Below the pieces are notes generated by a model, which saw nothing but the letters and a program-made list of their open reading frames with translations, did no database searches and was not told where the DNA came from. From Baffinella frigidus (lineage: Eukaryota; Cryptophyceae; Cryptomonadales; Baffinellaceae), in assembly GCA_026770585.1 (NCBI GenBank), contig MU646560.1:324883-335488 (forward strand): a stretch of DNA of 10,606 nucleotides, written 5' to 3'. Made by a program: the position numbers and the translations under genes. Shown here piece after piece: positions 1 through 5,487 of the stretch; positions within the stretch are counted from its first letter, which is position 1, and each line of letters opens with the position of its first letter.

Positions 1-460
1 GGGGGGGTTCATCAGAGGAAGCCGCAGGCTGGTCTGGGCGAATAATTGGGATTTTGGGATATGCTCATCCAGCAGCCCTCGCTACTGAAAACCTACAGCC
101 CCCGGGGGGAGGAAATCAGTCCAAAAACAGCTCCAATTCCCAGCCAAATGTGAATCAAATTACGCTTTAATCAAAATGATTTTATGTTGTTTATTACCAA
201 AACTTTCTATGAAAACCACCTTTTGTTTTAAAAGATTATATGGATAGGGTGGGCCAACGGTTTGCGGGGGTCGAGTAATTCTCTGGAATCTCTGGAAGTG
301 TTTTGATCGTGTGACTTTAGAAAAATGTTGTTCTGAAAGTCCACCGAACAATTTACCTCCGTGAATTGTGACATTCGTACCACACAACCTCTAAACAGCT
401 CTACCGTTGAGAGCCACATGTAATTGCAGCGCCAGGCCCACCAATCCTTCTGAAAGGATA
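1..460. other. Unassigned AT-rich flank
   Basis: Short open frames on the minus strand (75 codons or fewer) show no recognisable protein and no biased codon use. I see no repeat family shared with the rest of the window. Confidence 0.5.
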
Positions 461-473
461 AGGGTTTCTTCTG

Positions 474-517
474 GGCGGCGGCGCTAGAGCGTTTGAAAAC
501 GCTCTAGCGCCGCCGCC
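474..517. repeat. Near-perfect 21-base GC-rich palindrome
   Basis: GGCGGCGGCGCTAGAGCGTTT (474-494, last base included) and its exact inverse (497-517) are separated by two bases. A second inverted pair, AGGGTTTCTTC (461-471) and GAAGAAACCCT (564-574), encloses it, and the latter leads into CCCTAAACCC telomere-like repeats (571-587). Confidence 0.85.
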
Positions 518-545
518 TCGCAGTCCCGCGAACCCCGGAATGCAA
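503..545 (-). repeat. Partial duplicate of the 3' end of the minus-strand candidate
   Basis: Read on the minus strand this gives IPGFAGLRGGGA. It parallels MPGFAGVRGGGG at the end of the 620-1104 frame, with matching DNA (CCGCGAACCCCGG against CGGCGAACCCCGG, and TAGCGCCGCCGC in both). It is a local duplication spanning the stop-codon region. Confidence 0.6.
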
Positions 546-619
546 CCACTCTCCCAGCCCTGTGAAGAAACCCTAAACCCTAAACCCCAACCCCGAAGCC
601 ACAGCAAAAGGCTCAACCC

Positions 620-1104
620 CTAACAGACCGTCTTAGCGCCGCCGCGCAGCCCGCCCCCCCCCCGCACCCCGGCGAACCCCGGCATGACCGTCATCGGCGC
701 GTTGCTCCCGCGGAAGGGCGCCACGGTCATGGGCATCCCCGTCCCGCCGGTCGCGAAGCCGCCCTTCCCCCGCGGCGGGAATGGCATGGAAATGCCGCGC
801 GCCCCCCCGTCTGGCGTCGCCCACGGCGCGACGCCTGTTATCGTGACGGGCGGCTGCTGGCGCGCGCCGCCCGGCATGGTTGTGGGGGCGCCGATGGAGG
901 GGGTGGAGAACGGCAGAGCGCCGTTGGGGCGCGGGGGCGCAGGAGCGGGTGAGTCGAGCGCGGCGACGAGGACGGCGAGAGCCATGGAGGCGGATCCCGT
1001 GAGGAGGGAGGGGGAGTAGTCGAGGTCGCGGACGAAGTCTTTCCCGGAGAGGGACGCCATCGTTACCATGTCCTCCAGCCCAGGGGGGTCCTCCTCGGAG
1101 CCTC
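620..1104 (-). CDS. GC-rich minus-strand coding candidate (C-terminal exon), function unknown
   Basis: From a possible acceptor GAGCAG (ending at 1105 on this strand) the frame runs 160 codons to TAG at 620. It passes through GSEEDPPGLEDMVTMASL, SGKDFVRDLDYSPSLL, then TGSASMALAVLVAALDSP, and then a long Pro/Gly/Ala-rich tail with repeated PMTV. Codons in the first 50 residues are strikingly C- or G-ending, as in a real exon. The stretch DLDYSPSLL plus an Ala/Leu-rich helix faintly resembles the C-terminal fold of cyclins, but this is not enough for a name. If the exon is not spliced, translation could begin at ATG 1069. The tail may be low-complexity sequence kept open by high GC, and the opposite strand is open too. 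Confidence 0.45.
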
Positions 1105-1361
1105 CTGCTCAGCGAGTCGTCGCTTCTTCTTCAGTCGCAGAGCTCAGGCGGCGGGGGATTCCGGGTCTAGGAATCGGTGTGCGGACAGGTTTGCATCGCT
1201 GAGGTGTGCAACACGTCCCCTGCACCCACCCGTCGACACCCCCACCCCCACAACATCCTTGGCGATGCGCCTCTTAGATCCCACCGGATCCTTGCAACTG
1301 AGTTCCGAGAGGGAGCACGTGGGGCGGGGACGGTCTGGGGGGTGGGGGGGCGGAGAGGGAC

Positions 1362-1437
1362 CAGCTCGGGGCAGCACGAAGCGGGCGACCATCCGCTCGA
1401 GCCGGTCGGAGCCGTCCACGATGTCGGGTTCTGCCAT
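1362..1437 (-). CDS. Possible upstream exon of the minus-strand candidate
   Basis: ATG at 1437 opens MAEPDIVDGSDRLERMVARF, then VLPRA, with G/C-ending codons. It can end in phase 1 at G/GTCCCT (donor at 1361), a weak donor of the same type as the one used in the CDGSH gene at 2367. That phase fits the acceptor before 1104, giving about 186 residues in all. The frame is also open a little upstream (INSLFG) behind a possible ACAG acceptor, so this may be an internal exon of a longer gene whose start I cannot find. Confidence 0.35.
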
Positions 1438-1460
1438 GCCGAACAGGCTGTTGATGGGTG

Positions 1461-1488
1461 AAATTGATGGTCAAATTGATGGTCAAAA
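1461..1488. repeat. Small tandem repeat AAATTGATGGTC x2
   Basis: Two adjacent 13-base-spaced copies (AAATTGATGGTC, then again and AAAA) lie at the boundary between the GC-rich minus-strand candidate and the AT-rich spacer. Confidence 0.6.
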
Positions 1489-1528
1489 TCCAATTTACCA
1501 CACGTGTTGAGATTTCATCAACACACAC

Positions 1529-1708
1529 CACGCAAGAGTGTACGAGCTCGTAGGGCAGAGTGACCCACAGGAGAAATAGTAGAATTCTACTATTTCTTAA
1601 GTTCATAAGTGGACATTCTTCCCACAGAAAAATCGAAATTTCGGAAAGTTGTTACAAATTCCGTGTGAACTGGCTTGTTTTCCCAGGTCTGCCCTACACT
1701 CTTGCGTG
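1529..1708. mobile_element. MITE-like element with interrupted terminal repeats and a central 26-base palindrome
   Basis: The ends are CACGCAAGAGT/ACTCTTGCGTG (1529-1539 and 1698-1708) and GTAGGGCAGA/TCTGCCCTAC (1550-1559 and 1688-1697). The left arm carries a 10-base insertion between the two blocks. At 1572-1597 lies a perfect palindrome of 26 bases centred on GAATTC. There is no coding capacity. It sits between the two divergent coding candidates. Confidence 0.6.
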
Positions 1709-1799
1709 CAGGGGCATGTTATCTCAGTGTCCCACAGCAGGGCAATGGTTCCAGTGGCTGATCACTGGAGCCATTGACAACACGCAGGACAGGTTGGCG

Positions 1800-1937
1800 A
1801 TGCCGACCTCGCTCCCCGCCCCCGCCCTCGCCTCACCCTGCCGCCTGCTCCAAACTGCACCATGCACATCGCGGTGTCACGTGTCTCGGAATGCGGGGCA
1901 CATCCACAACCTCGAAAGTCCGCGCACGCCTGCCCAC
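1800..1937 (+). CDS. Tentative first exon of the CDGSH gene (N-terminal presequence)
   Basis: An ATG at 1800 opens 46 codons beginning MPTSLPAPALASPCRLLQTA and ends in phase 0 at a good donor, CAC/GTGAGA at 1938. The peptide is rich in Ser, Ala, Pro and Arg with almost no acid residues near its start, as in an organellar targeting sequence. It joins in frame to the acceptor CCAG before 2265. Caution: two other frames of this stretch can also be joined. An ATG at 1862 works through the acceptor ending at 2268. An ATG at 1891 works through the acceptor ending at 2257, which would add TyrGln before SerGlu. The donor is more credible than the choice of frame or start, and the real first exon could lie elsewhere. 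Confidence 0.3.
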
Positions 1938-4900
1938 GTGAGAAGTCGATTCTCGAGATCCTCTGCTGAAGACTGTGTCGGGGTTGCGCAGCTAGCACGA
2001 TGGCCGATCTTGCATGCGGAGAGGGCGACGATTGCGCTTGGTACGGAATGCCTTCCCCCTCTCTGTGCCGTGCGCCCCCCCCATGTCACCGCCTCTGTGC
2101 GTCGAACAACTGCCTGGCCCGTGCGAGGATTCGCGATCGCGGGAGTTGACCCCCTGGGTGCTCCGGACCACGCTGAGCCCCTGAGTCTATTATGCGTTTA
2201 CATGGTGCGCTGGATTCGTAGGGTGTGCTGCTGACGCCCCTTACTCGTATGGCGCAGCTACCAGTCAGAAGTTATGCGCCCGATGAAGGGCTTCGAGAAG
2301 GGGCAAGGGTCGAAGCCCTTCCTCATCGGTCCGGGCGAGACCAAGCACTTCTGCATGTGCCGCGAGGTCCTCCCCCGCCCCCTGCGCACAAGGAGCGAAG
2401 GGACAGCGGGAGGTGTGGGAGGGGGGGAGGGGAATGGAATGCGACGAGCGTGACGTGACGGCTCGTGGTGGAGCGCCTGTCCGCAACGTAGCCTCGCGTG
2501 GGTAGGAATGCGTCGCGGCCGTGTTGGTACTTGCTAGTCAAACAAGGCCTCTGCGGGAGGGAATATATGCCATGTCGGACGCGGCACGAAAAAACGCATT
2601 TTACTCTCTCTCTCTCTCTCTCAATTTCATCTCGAAAGATAACTGAATCAGTTCCTACAGGTTCCCTAATTAGCGTTTCTCATTTATTTAGGACGCCTAA
2701 TTAAGTTGACTATGCCCTAACTAGTTTCTCCTATTCAACCTCCTATTGAAAAGGAACTGATTCACTTATCTTCCGAGATGAAATTGTGTGGCCCAGGTGC
2801 AGCATCTGACTGCCGCGCCCGCCTCTCGCGGCAGAGCAACAAATCCCCTTTCTGAAACCCCGAACCCACCCTGGATGCAACATTAGGGTATTTTGAACCT
2901 CCCGAAAGTCAACTCCCCTTGAGATGCGGCCAGATTCAGGGTGGCTTAAATCATCAACCCGAAACCCCTGAACCTTGAATCACAACCCCGGAACCAGAGC
3001 AAGAACTTCCCGTACTGCGACGGCTCGCACGTCGAGATCAACGAGAACACCGGTTCCAAGTTCGCCCCCGTGGTACGAACCATCATCCCGAACCCCGAAC
3101 AACGCCAGAGCATGCCGTCTTTCTAAGATGCGTACCACGGATCGGCCACTTTTGGGGAATGAGCCAGGAATCCTTACCGAAGTTGACTTTGGGCTGACCA
3201 AAGCCAATCGCCCGTCGAGATCAACGAGAACACCGGCTCCAAGTTCGCCCCCGTGGTAAGAAAACCGAAACCACCACGTCTTTCTAAGATCTGTGCCACG
3301 AATCGGCCACTTTTGGTAACTGGTCCAGGAATCCTTACCGGAATTGACTTTTGGTTCGGCTTTGGTCGTCACGCACTGCGTGGAGATCAACGAGAACACC
3401 GGCTGCAAGTTCGACCTTGTGGTACGAAACCACGAAACCCAGAACCCGGAACCCGAAGCCCGGAACCCGAAACCCGCAAACCCGAAACCGGAACCCGAAA
3501 CCCGGAACCCGGAACCCGAAACCCGAAACCCAGAACCCCAAACCCGGAACCCAGAACCCCAAACCCGGAACCCGGAAACCGGAACCCCAAACCCCAAACC
3601 CCAAACCCCAAACCCCAAACCCCAACCCCGAAACTCGAGACCCGAAACCCGGAACCCGAAACTCGAGACCCGAAACCCGGAACCCGAAACTCGAGACCCG
3701 AAACCTCGAGCATCTCTAAATCGCCCTCAATCCTACACTCCCGATCCTAAAGCCTGGACCATGACGCCAAAACCCATAAACCCTGCAACCAGGTCTTCAA
3801 AAACGAATCTGAGGAGGAGGTCACCAAGTACGTCTGTGAGTGCCCGAACCCTCAACCCTCGACCTTCAACCGGAACCCTCAACCCTCGACCTTCAACCCG
3901 CACCACAAAATCCTATCGCCTGAACCCTGAACCCCAAACCCTACCCTTGAACCCCAACCCCTGAATCCTCAACCCGAACCCCCCGCCGAGAGTCCTTGCA
4001 AGGACTCAGTTGTTCGGGGTTCGGGATGATGGTTCGTACCACGGGGGCGAACTTGGAACCGGTGTTCTCGTTGATCTCGACGTGCTCAGCTGAGCAATTC
4101 CAGCCCTCCGTGGCACTAATTTTCCCCCGTTTAGTTATCGGCGTGGATCAAATCCTACCTGGGTTCGTCCAAACCCTGAACCCTAAGCCCTGCGCCCTGA
4201 GCCCTGAGCCCTAGACCTGGTCTTGCGCCAGGCATGTGCAGGCACTCGGAGAAGTCGGGGTTTGGGGCTTAGGGCTTAGGGCTTAGGGCTTAGGGTTCTG
4301 CCACGGGAAGAGGGCGCCCTCTTTTTATTAGGGCGCGCTTCAGACCCCTAATTAAATCACTCTCACTTTAATTAGGGACACCCAATCAGTTCACACTAGG
4401 TTCATTAAGGTCCTGACGCTAAACCCTTTTGCTCCGCCCAACTTCATAGGCTTACGGCCTGAAAATGGGGTAGTTAGGCATGCGGCATTGCCTAGGACCT
4501 CCTACCGTAGGCCGAGGGATCCTAGGACCAAAAAGTCTCGGCCTACGGTAGGAGGTCCCTAGGCAATGCCGTAGGCCTAACTACCCTATTTTCAGGCCGT
4601 TACCCTATTAAACTGACTGGCGCCAGAGGGAACCTGTCTCGGCACATGCTCAACGTTTCAACTCAACCCTGAACCCTAAACCCTCGAGTGTTTCGCGTTT
4701 CGTGTTTAGGGTTTAGGGTTTAGGTTCAACGTTGAAGGTTCAACGTTGAACCCTCAATCCTACATACGGCAGGCATGTGCAGGGACTTCTGCACTCGCAG
4801 AAGTCCCTTCCAGTGCCGAGCATCCCTTGAGTGGCGAGTAGGCGCATACGCCCTACCGTAGGGCCCTAGGACCTGCCTAGGACCTCTTGGCGGTCAAATT

Positions 4901-5275
4901 TGACCCCCTCGCCACTTGAGGGATAGAACCACCCTAGGGGCGGCGCGTGTCCTTGATTTCCAGTAACCCATGTAAACCTTAAACCCTACACCCTACGCCA
5001 GGCATGTGTGGGCACTCGCAGAAGTCGCCTTTCTGCGACGGGAGAAGGGCGCTCTCTTTTTATTAGGGCGCGCTTCAGATCCCTAATTAAATCGCTCTCA
5101 CTTTAATTAGGGACCCCTAATCAGATCACTCCAGGTTCGTCAGGATCCTGACTCTAACACCTTTTGCTCCGCCCAACTGACTCGAAACCCTACGCCAGGC
5201 ATGTGCGGGCACTCGCAGAAGTCGCCCTTCTGCGACGGGAGCCACAAGAAGCTCACGGAGCGCAAGGTCGCGTAA
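1800..5275 (+). CDS. Tandem CDGSH iron-sulfur (NEET/CISD3-like) protein, split gene with 4 supported exons and 1 tentative exon
   Basis: Proposed join: 1800-1937 (tentative), 2265-2366, 2998-3072, 3793-3835, 5199-5275, giving about 144 residues. Seen: two complete NEET motifs appear only after splicing. The first is CMCRE/SKNFPYCDGSH across the second and third exons; the second is VC/MCGHSQKSPFCDGSH across the last two. Each fits C-x-C-x2-S-x3-P-x-C-D-G-S-H, whose three Cys and one His hold a 2Fe-2S cluster. Cys codons of motif 1 are at 2352, 2358 and 3016, and its His at 3028. In motif 2 they are 3835/5199, 5204 and 5231, and the His is at 5243. Family knowledge: two motifs in one short chain is the layout of CISD3, a monomeric mitochondrial matrix protein; single-motif NEET proteins are dimers. 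Inference: electron or cluster transfer in an organelle, probably the mitochondrion. All junctions keep phase (0, 0, 0, 1). The protein ends KKLTERKVA then TAA. The introns are crowded with repeats and broken exon copies. Confidence 0.85.
1938..2264 (+). other. Tentative first intron of the CDGSH gene
   Basis: It is bounded by GTGAGA at 1938 and CCAG at 2261-2264. It is GC-rich and open in some frames, but I recognise no domain and no repeat. Its status depends on the tentative first exon. Confidence 0.3.
2265..2366 (+). CDS. CDGSH gene exon with the first C-x-C half-motif
   Basis: This exon holds 34 codons, starting SEVMRPMKGFEKGQG and ending GETKHFCMCRE. It carries the stretch that precedes the first cluster-binding loop in tandem CDGSH proteins, and the Cys-Met-Cys ligand pair. 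The acceptor is CCAG at 2261-2264; the AG at 2256-2257 is an alternative that would add Tyr-Gln in the same frame. The donor GAG/GTCCTC at 2367 is poor beyond the GT. It is chosen because the next exon resumes exactly with the Ser required two residues after the second Cys. Codons are strongly G/C-ending. Confidence 0.85.
2367..2997 (+). other. CDGSH gene intron with a small foldback element and (CT)n
   Basis: This 631-base intron contains a CT microsatellite (about 2604-2622), an inverted-repeat element at 2623-2785, and an 8-bp perfect hairpin at 2810-2834 (CTGCCGCG/CGCGGCAG). Its last 60 bases are degenerate AACCC heptads running into the acceptor. I see no further exon in it. Confidence 0.7.
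2623..2785. mobile_element. MITE-like element with 34-base terminal inverted repeats
   Basis: The outer arms at 2623-2656 and 2752-2785 are inverted copies of each other with 2 mismatches in 34; the left end begins AATTTCATCTCG. The core is AT-rich and has no coding capacity. The left end abuts a CT microsatellite, and I see no clear target-site duplication. Length and layout fit a non-autonomous miniature inverted-repeat element lying in an intron. Confidence 0.65.
2998..3072 (+). CDS. CDGSH gene exon completing the first 2Fe-2S motif
   Basis: There are 25 codons reading SKNFPYCDGSH, then VEINENTGSKFAPV. The exon supplies the third Cys and the His ligand of motif 1 and the linker to motif 2. 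The acceptor is CCAG at 2994-2997, reached directly from degenerate heptad repeats. The donor is GTG/GTACGA at 3073. The last 42 bases recur twice more downstream in direct orientation and once inverted (see the copy entries). Confidence 0.9.
3214..3255 (+). pseudogene. Partial duplicate of the first-motif exon, copy 2
   Basis: These 42 bases match 3031-3072 with one change, a synonymous third-position T to C. The encoded stretch VEINENTGSKFAPV is therefore unchanged, and a GTAAGA donor, better than the original, follows. The PYCDGSH codons are missing upstream, where unrelated spacer stands instead, so this is an exon fragment rather than a usable exon. Confidence 0.8.
3380..3421 (+). pseudogene. 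Partial duplicate of the first-motif exon, copy 3
   Basis: This more diverged copy of the same 42-base exon tail reads VEINENTGCKFDLV and is followed by GTACGA, as in the original. The non-synonymous changes (Ser to Cys, Ala-Pro to Asp-Leu) suggest it is older or under no constraint. The two duplicates lie 183 and 349 bases after the original, each preceded by a copy of the 3104-3181 spacer. Confidence 0.75.
3427..3715. repeat. Degenerate telomere-like heptad array (RAACCCN type) with a 28-base higher-order repeat
   Basis: Runs such as GAACCCGAAACCCG and AAACCCCAAACCCC keep a 7-base period, a variant of CCCTAAA. At the 3' end a 28-base unit (four heptads) containing CTCGAG is repeated, with CTCGAG at 3634, 3662 and 3690. 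This is an interstitial array inside an intron, not a chromosome end. Confidence 0.8.
3793..3835 (+). CDS. CDGSH gene 43-base linker exon
   Basis: A very small exon reads VFKNESEEEVTKYV plus the first base of a split Cys codon. The acceptor is ACCAG at 3788-3792, preceded by telomere-like heptads. The donor T/GTGAGT at 3836 is close to consensus. Joining the T to GC at 5199 makes the TGC codon of the second motif. The acidic linker followed by KYVC is typical of the segment between the two motifs of tandem CDGSH proteins. Confidence 0.8.
4009..4085 (-). pseudogene. 77-base inverted copy of exon tail plus donor plus intron start
   Basis: Read on the minus strand, this matches 3027-3103 without a mismatch by eye. 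It covers the end of the His codon, the rest of the exon, the GTACGA donor and 31 bases of intron. It lies in the following intron in opposite orientation. Perfect identity, including intronic bases, points to a recent event or gene conversion. Confidence 0.8.
4225..4445 (+). pseudogene. Decoy last-exon copy 1, interrupted by a telomere-like array
   Basis: The 5' part (GCCAGGCATGTGCAGG, then GAGAAGTCG) copies the last exon from its acceptor onward, with substitutions that change Gly to Arg and Gln to Glu. At about 4257-4296 a TTAGGGC-type heptad array intervenes. The copy then resumes with TTCTGCCACGGGA and continues as the same element seen after decoy 3. The motif is destroyed. Confidence 0.65.
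4257..4296. repeat. Short telomere-like array (TTAGGGC)n, G-rich strand forward
   Basis: Four tandem copies of GGGCTTA sit between GAAGTCG and TTCTGCC, exactly where decoy copy 3 has only CCT. The orientation is opposite to that of the AACCCT array at 4176-4212, so the two could pair. Confidence 0.75.
4454..4600. repeat. Long foldback: 63/64-base inverted arms, 20-base loop
   Basis: Arm 4454-4516 (starting ACGGCCTGAAAAT) and arm 4537-4600 (ending ATTTTCAGGCCGT) are inverted copies with about four substitutions and one single-base gap. The loop 4517-4536 contains CCTAGGACC, also present in the arms. In the intron RNA this would form a very stable hairpin. It has no coding content. Confidence 0.85.
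4664..4760. repeat. Head-to-head telomere-like repeats and CAACGTTG palindromes
   Basis: CCCTGAACCCTAAACCCT is followed within about 25 bases by GTTTAGGGTTTAGGGTTTAG in the opposite orientation. Next come two short palindromes, TTCAACGTTGAA (4725-4736) and GGTTCAACGTTGAACC (4737-4752). Confidence 0.7.
4767..4808 (+). pseudogene. Decoy last-exon copy 2, converted into a perfect 12-base hairpin
   Basis: GGCAGGCATGTGCAGGG copies the acceptor and first codons of the last exon. The sequence then becomes a perfect hairpin, AGGGACTTCTGC (4781-4792), loop ACTC, GCAGAAGTCCCT (4797-4808). The right arm is the exon's own GCAGAAGTC segment and the left arm its inverted copy. Confidence 0.65.
4823..4923. 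repeat. Second foldback with 16-base perfect inverted ends
   Basis: TCCCTTGAGTGGCGAG (4823-4838) and CTCGCCACTTGAGGGA (4908-4923) are exact inverted copies. Inside are two CCTAGGACCT boxes, the hairpin GCCCTACCGTAGGGC and the palindrome GGTCAAATTTGACC (4892-4905). The CCTAGGACC and CTACCGTAG boxes relate it to the 4454-4600 foldback. Confidence 0.75.
4996..5180 (+). pseudogene. Decoy last-exon copy 3 running into an AT-rich element
   Basis: The acceptor GCCAG (4996-5000) and 13 codons match the real last exon almost exactly (MCGHSQKSPFCDG). The Ser-His codons are then replaced by AGA AGG GCG and a stop follows (TAG at 5063). If spliced in place of the true exon it would give a protein lacking the His ligand of cluster 2. 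The tail 5043-5180 repeats 4309-4445, including the inverted pair CCCTAATTAAA/TTTAATTAGGG (5080-5111; also 4346-4377). Confidence 0.75.
5199..5275 (+). CDS. CDGSH gene last exon: second 2Fe-2S motif and stop
   Basis: After the split Cys codon this exon reads MCGHSQKSPFCDGSHKK, then LTERKVA and TAA at 5273-5275. The acceptor is GCCAG at 5194-5198, and there is no other intact copy of this exon. The stop lies inside GTAAGT (5272-5277), a perfect donor sequence, so splicing after AAG GTC GC to a further exon is formally possible; I prefer termination. Its 3' end and flank are repeated at 5488-5544 and its 5' half at 4225, 4767 and 4996. Confidence 0.9.
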
Positions 5276-5297
5276 GTAGCGCGCTTTCTTAAGTGGA

Positions 5298-5375
5298 TTT
5301 CGGTAAGGATTCCTGGCTCGTTCTCCAAAAGTGGCCGATCCGTGGTACAGATCTTAGAAAGACGGCATGCTCTGG
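5298..5375 (-). repeat. Inverted copy of the 78-base intronic spacer, downstream of the stop codon
   Basis: On the minus strand this matches 3104-3181, with GCCAGAGCATGCCGTC at one end and AGGAATCCTTACCGAA at the other and a few mismatches; a more diverged direct copy is at about 3275-3342. It is followed at 5376-5390 by GCAAGGTCGCGTAG, a fragment of the last exon's C-terminal codons. Confidence 0.75.
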
Positions 5376-5487
5376 CGCAAGGTCGCGTAGGAAGAAGTGC
5401 TCCACACGTGAGGTTCGAAGTGATCATTTTGCAACAATGAACCCCCTTCTTAGCCCACCGTCCAACGGGCCCAGAATGGGGGAAAAA

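Larger units (their letters stand above)
3073..3792 (+). other. CDGSH gene intron built of exon copies and telomere-like arrays
   Basis: This 720-base intron is composed of two partial copies of the preceding exon (3214-3255, 3380-3421), two diverged copies of a roughly 80-base spacer (3104-3181 and about 3275-3342), and a long array of AACCC-type heptads (about 3427-3715). Long open frames here, reading GFGVWG on one strand and NPEPRT on the other, come from the 7-base period and are not genes. Confidence 0.75.
3836..5198 (+). other. CDGSH gene 1363-base intron full of repeats and decoy copies of the last exon
   Basis: In order it holds AACCCT-type arrays (3843-3985), the inverted exon copy (4009-4085), another array (4176-4212), decoy last-exon copy 1 with its satellite element (4225-4445), a 147-base foldback (4454-4600), head-to-head telomere-like repeats (4664-4724), decoy 2 (4767-4808), a second foldback (4823-4923), and decoy 3 with its element (4996-5180). 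Confidence 0.75.

Noticed and set aside
684-1019. 111-codon plus-strand frame opposite the minus-strand candidate
   Set aside because: It is a shadow of the GC-rich minus-strand frame. The C- or G-ending codon bias and acidic start favour the minus strand.
2980-3964. Long open frames on both strands reading GFGVWG- or NPEPRT-type repeats
   Set aside because: They are produced by the 7-base heptad array, which stays open in many frames. They overlap the well-supported CDGSH introns and carry no domain.
3427-4300. True chromosome end
   Set aside because: The arrays are short, degenerate, in both orientations, and flanked by gene exons on both sides, so they are interstitial.
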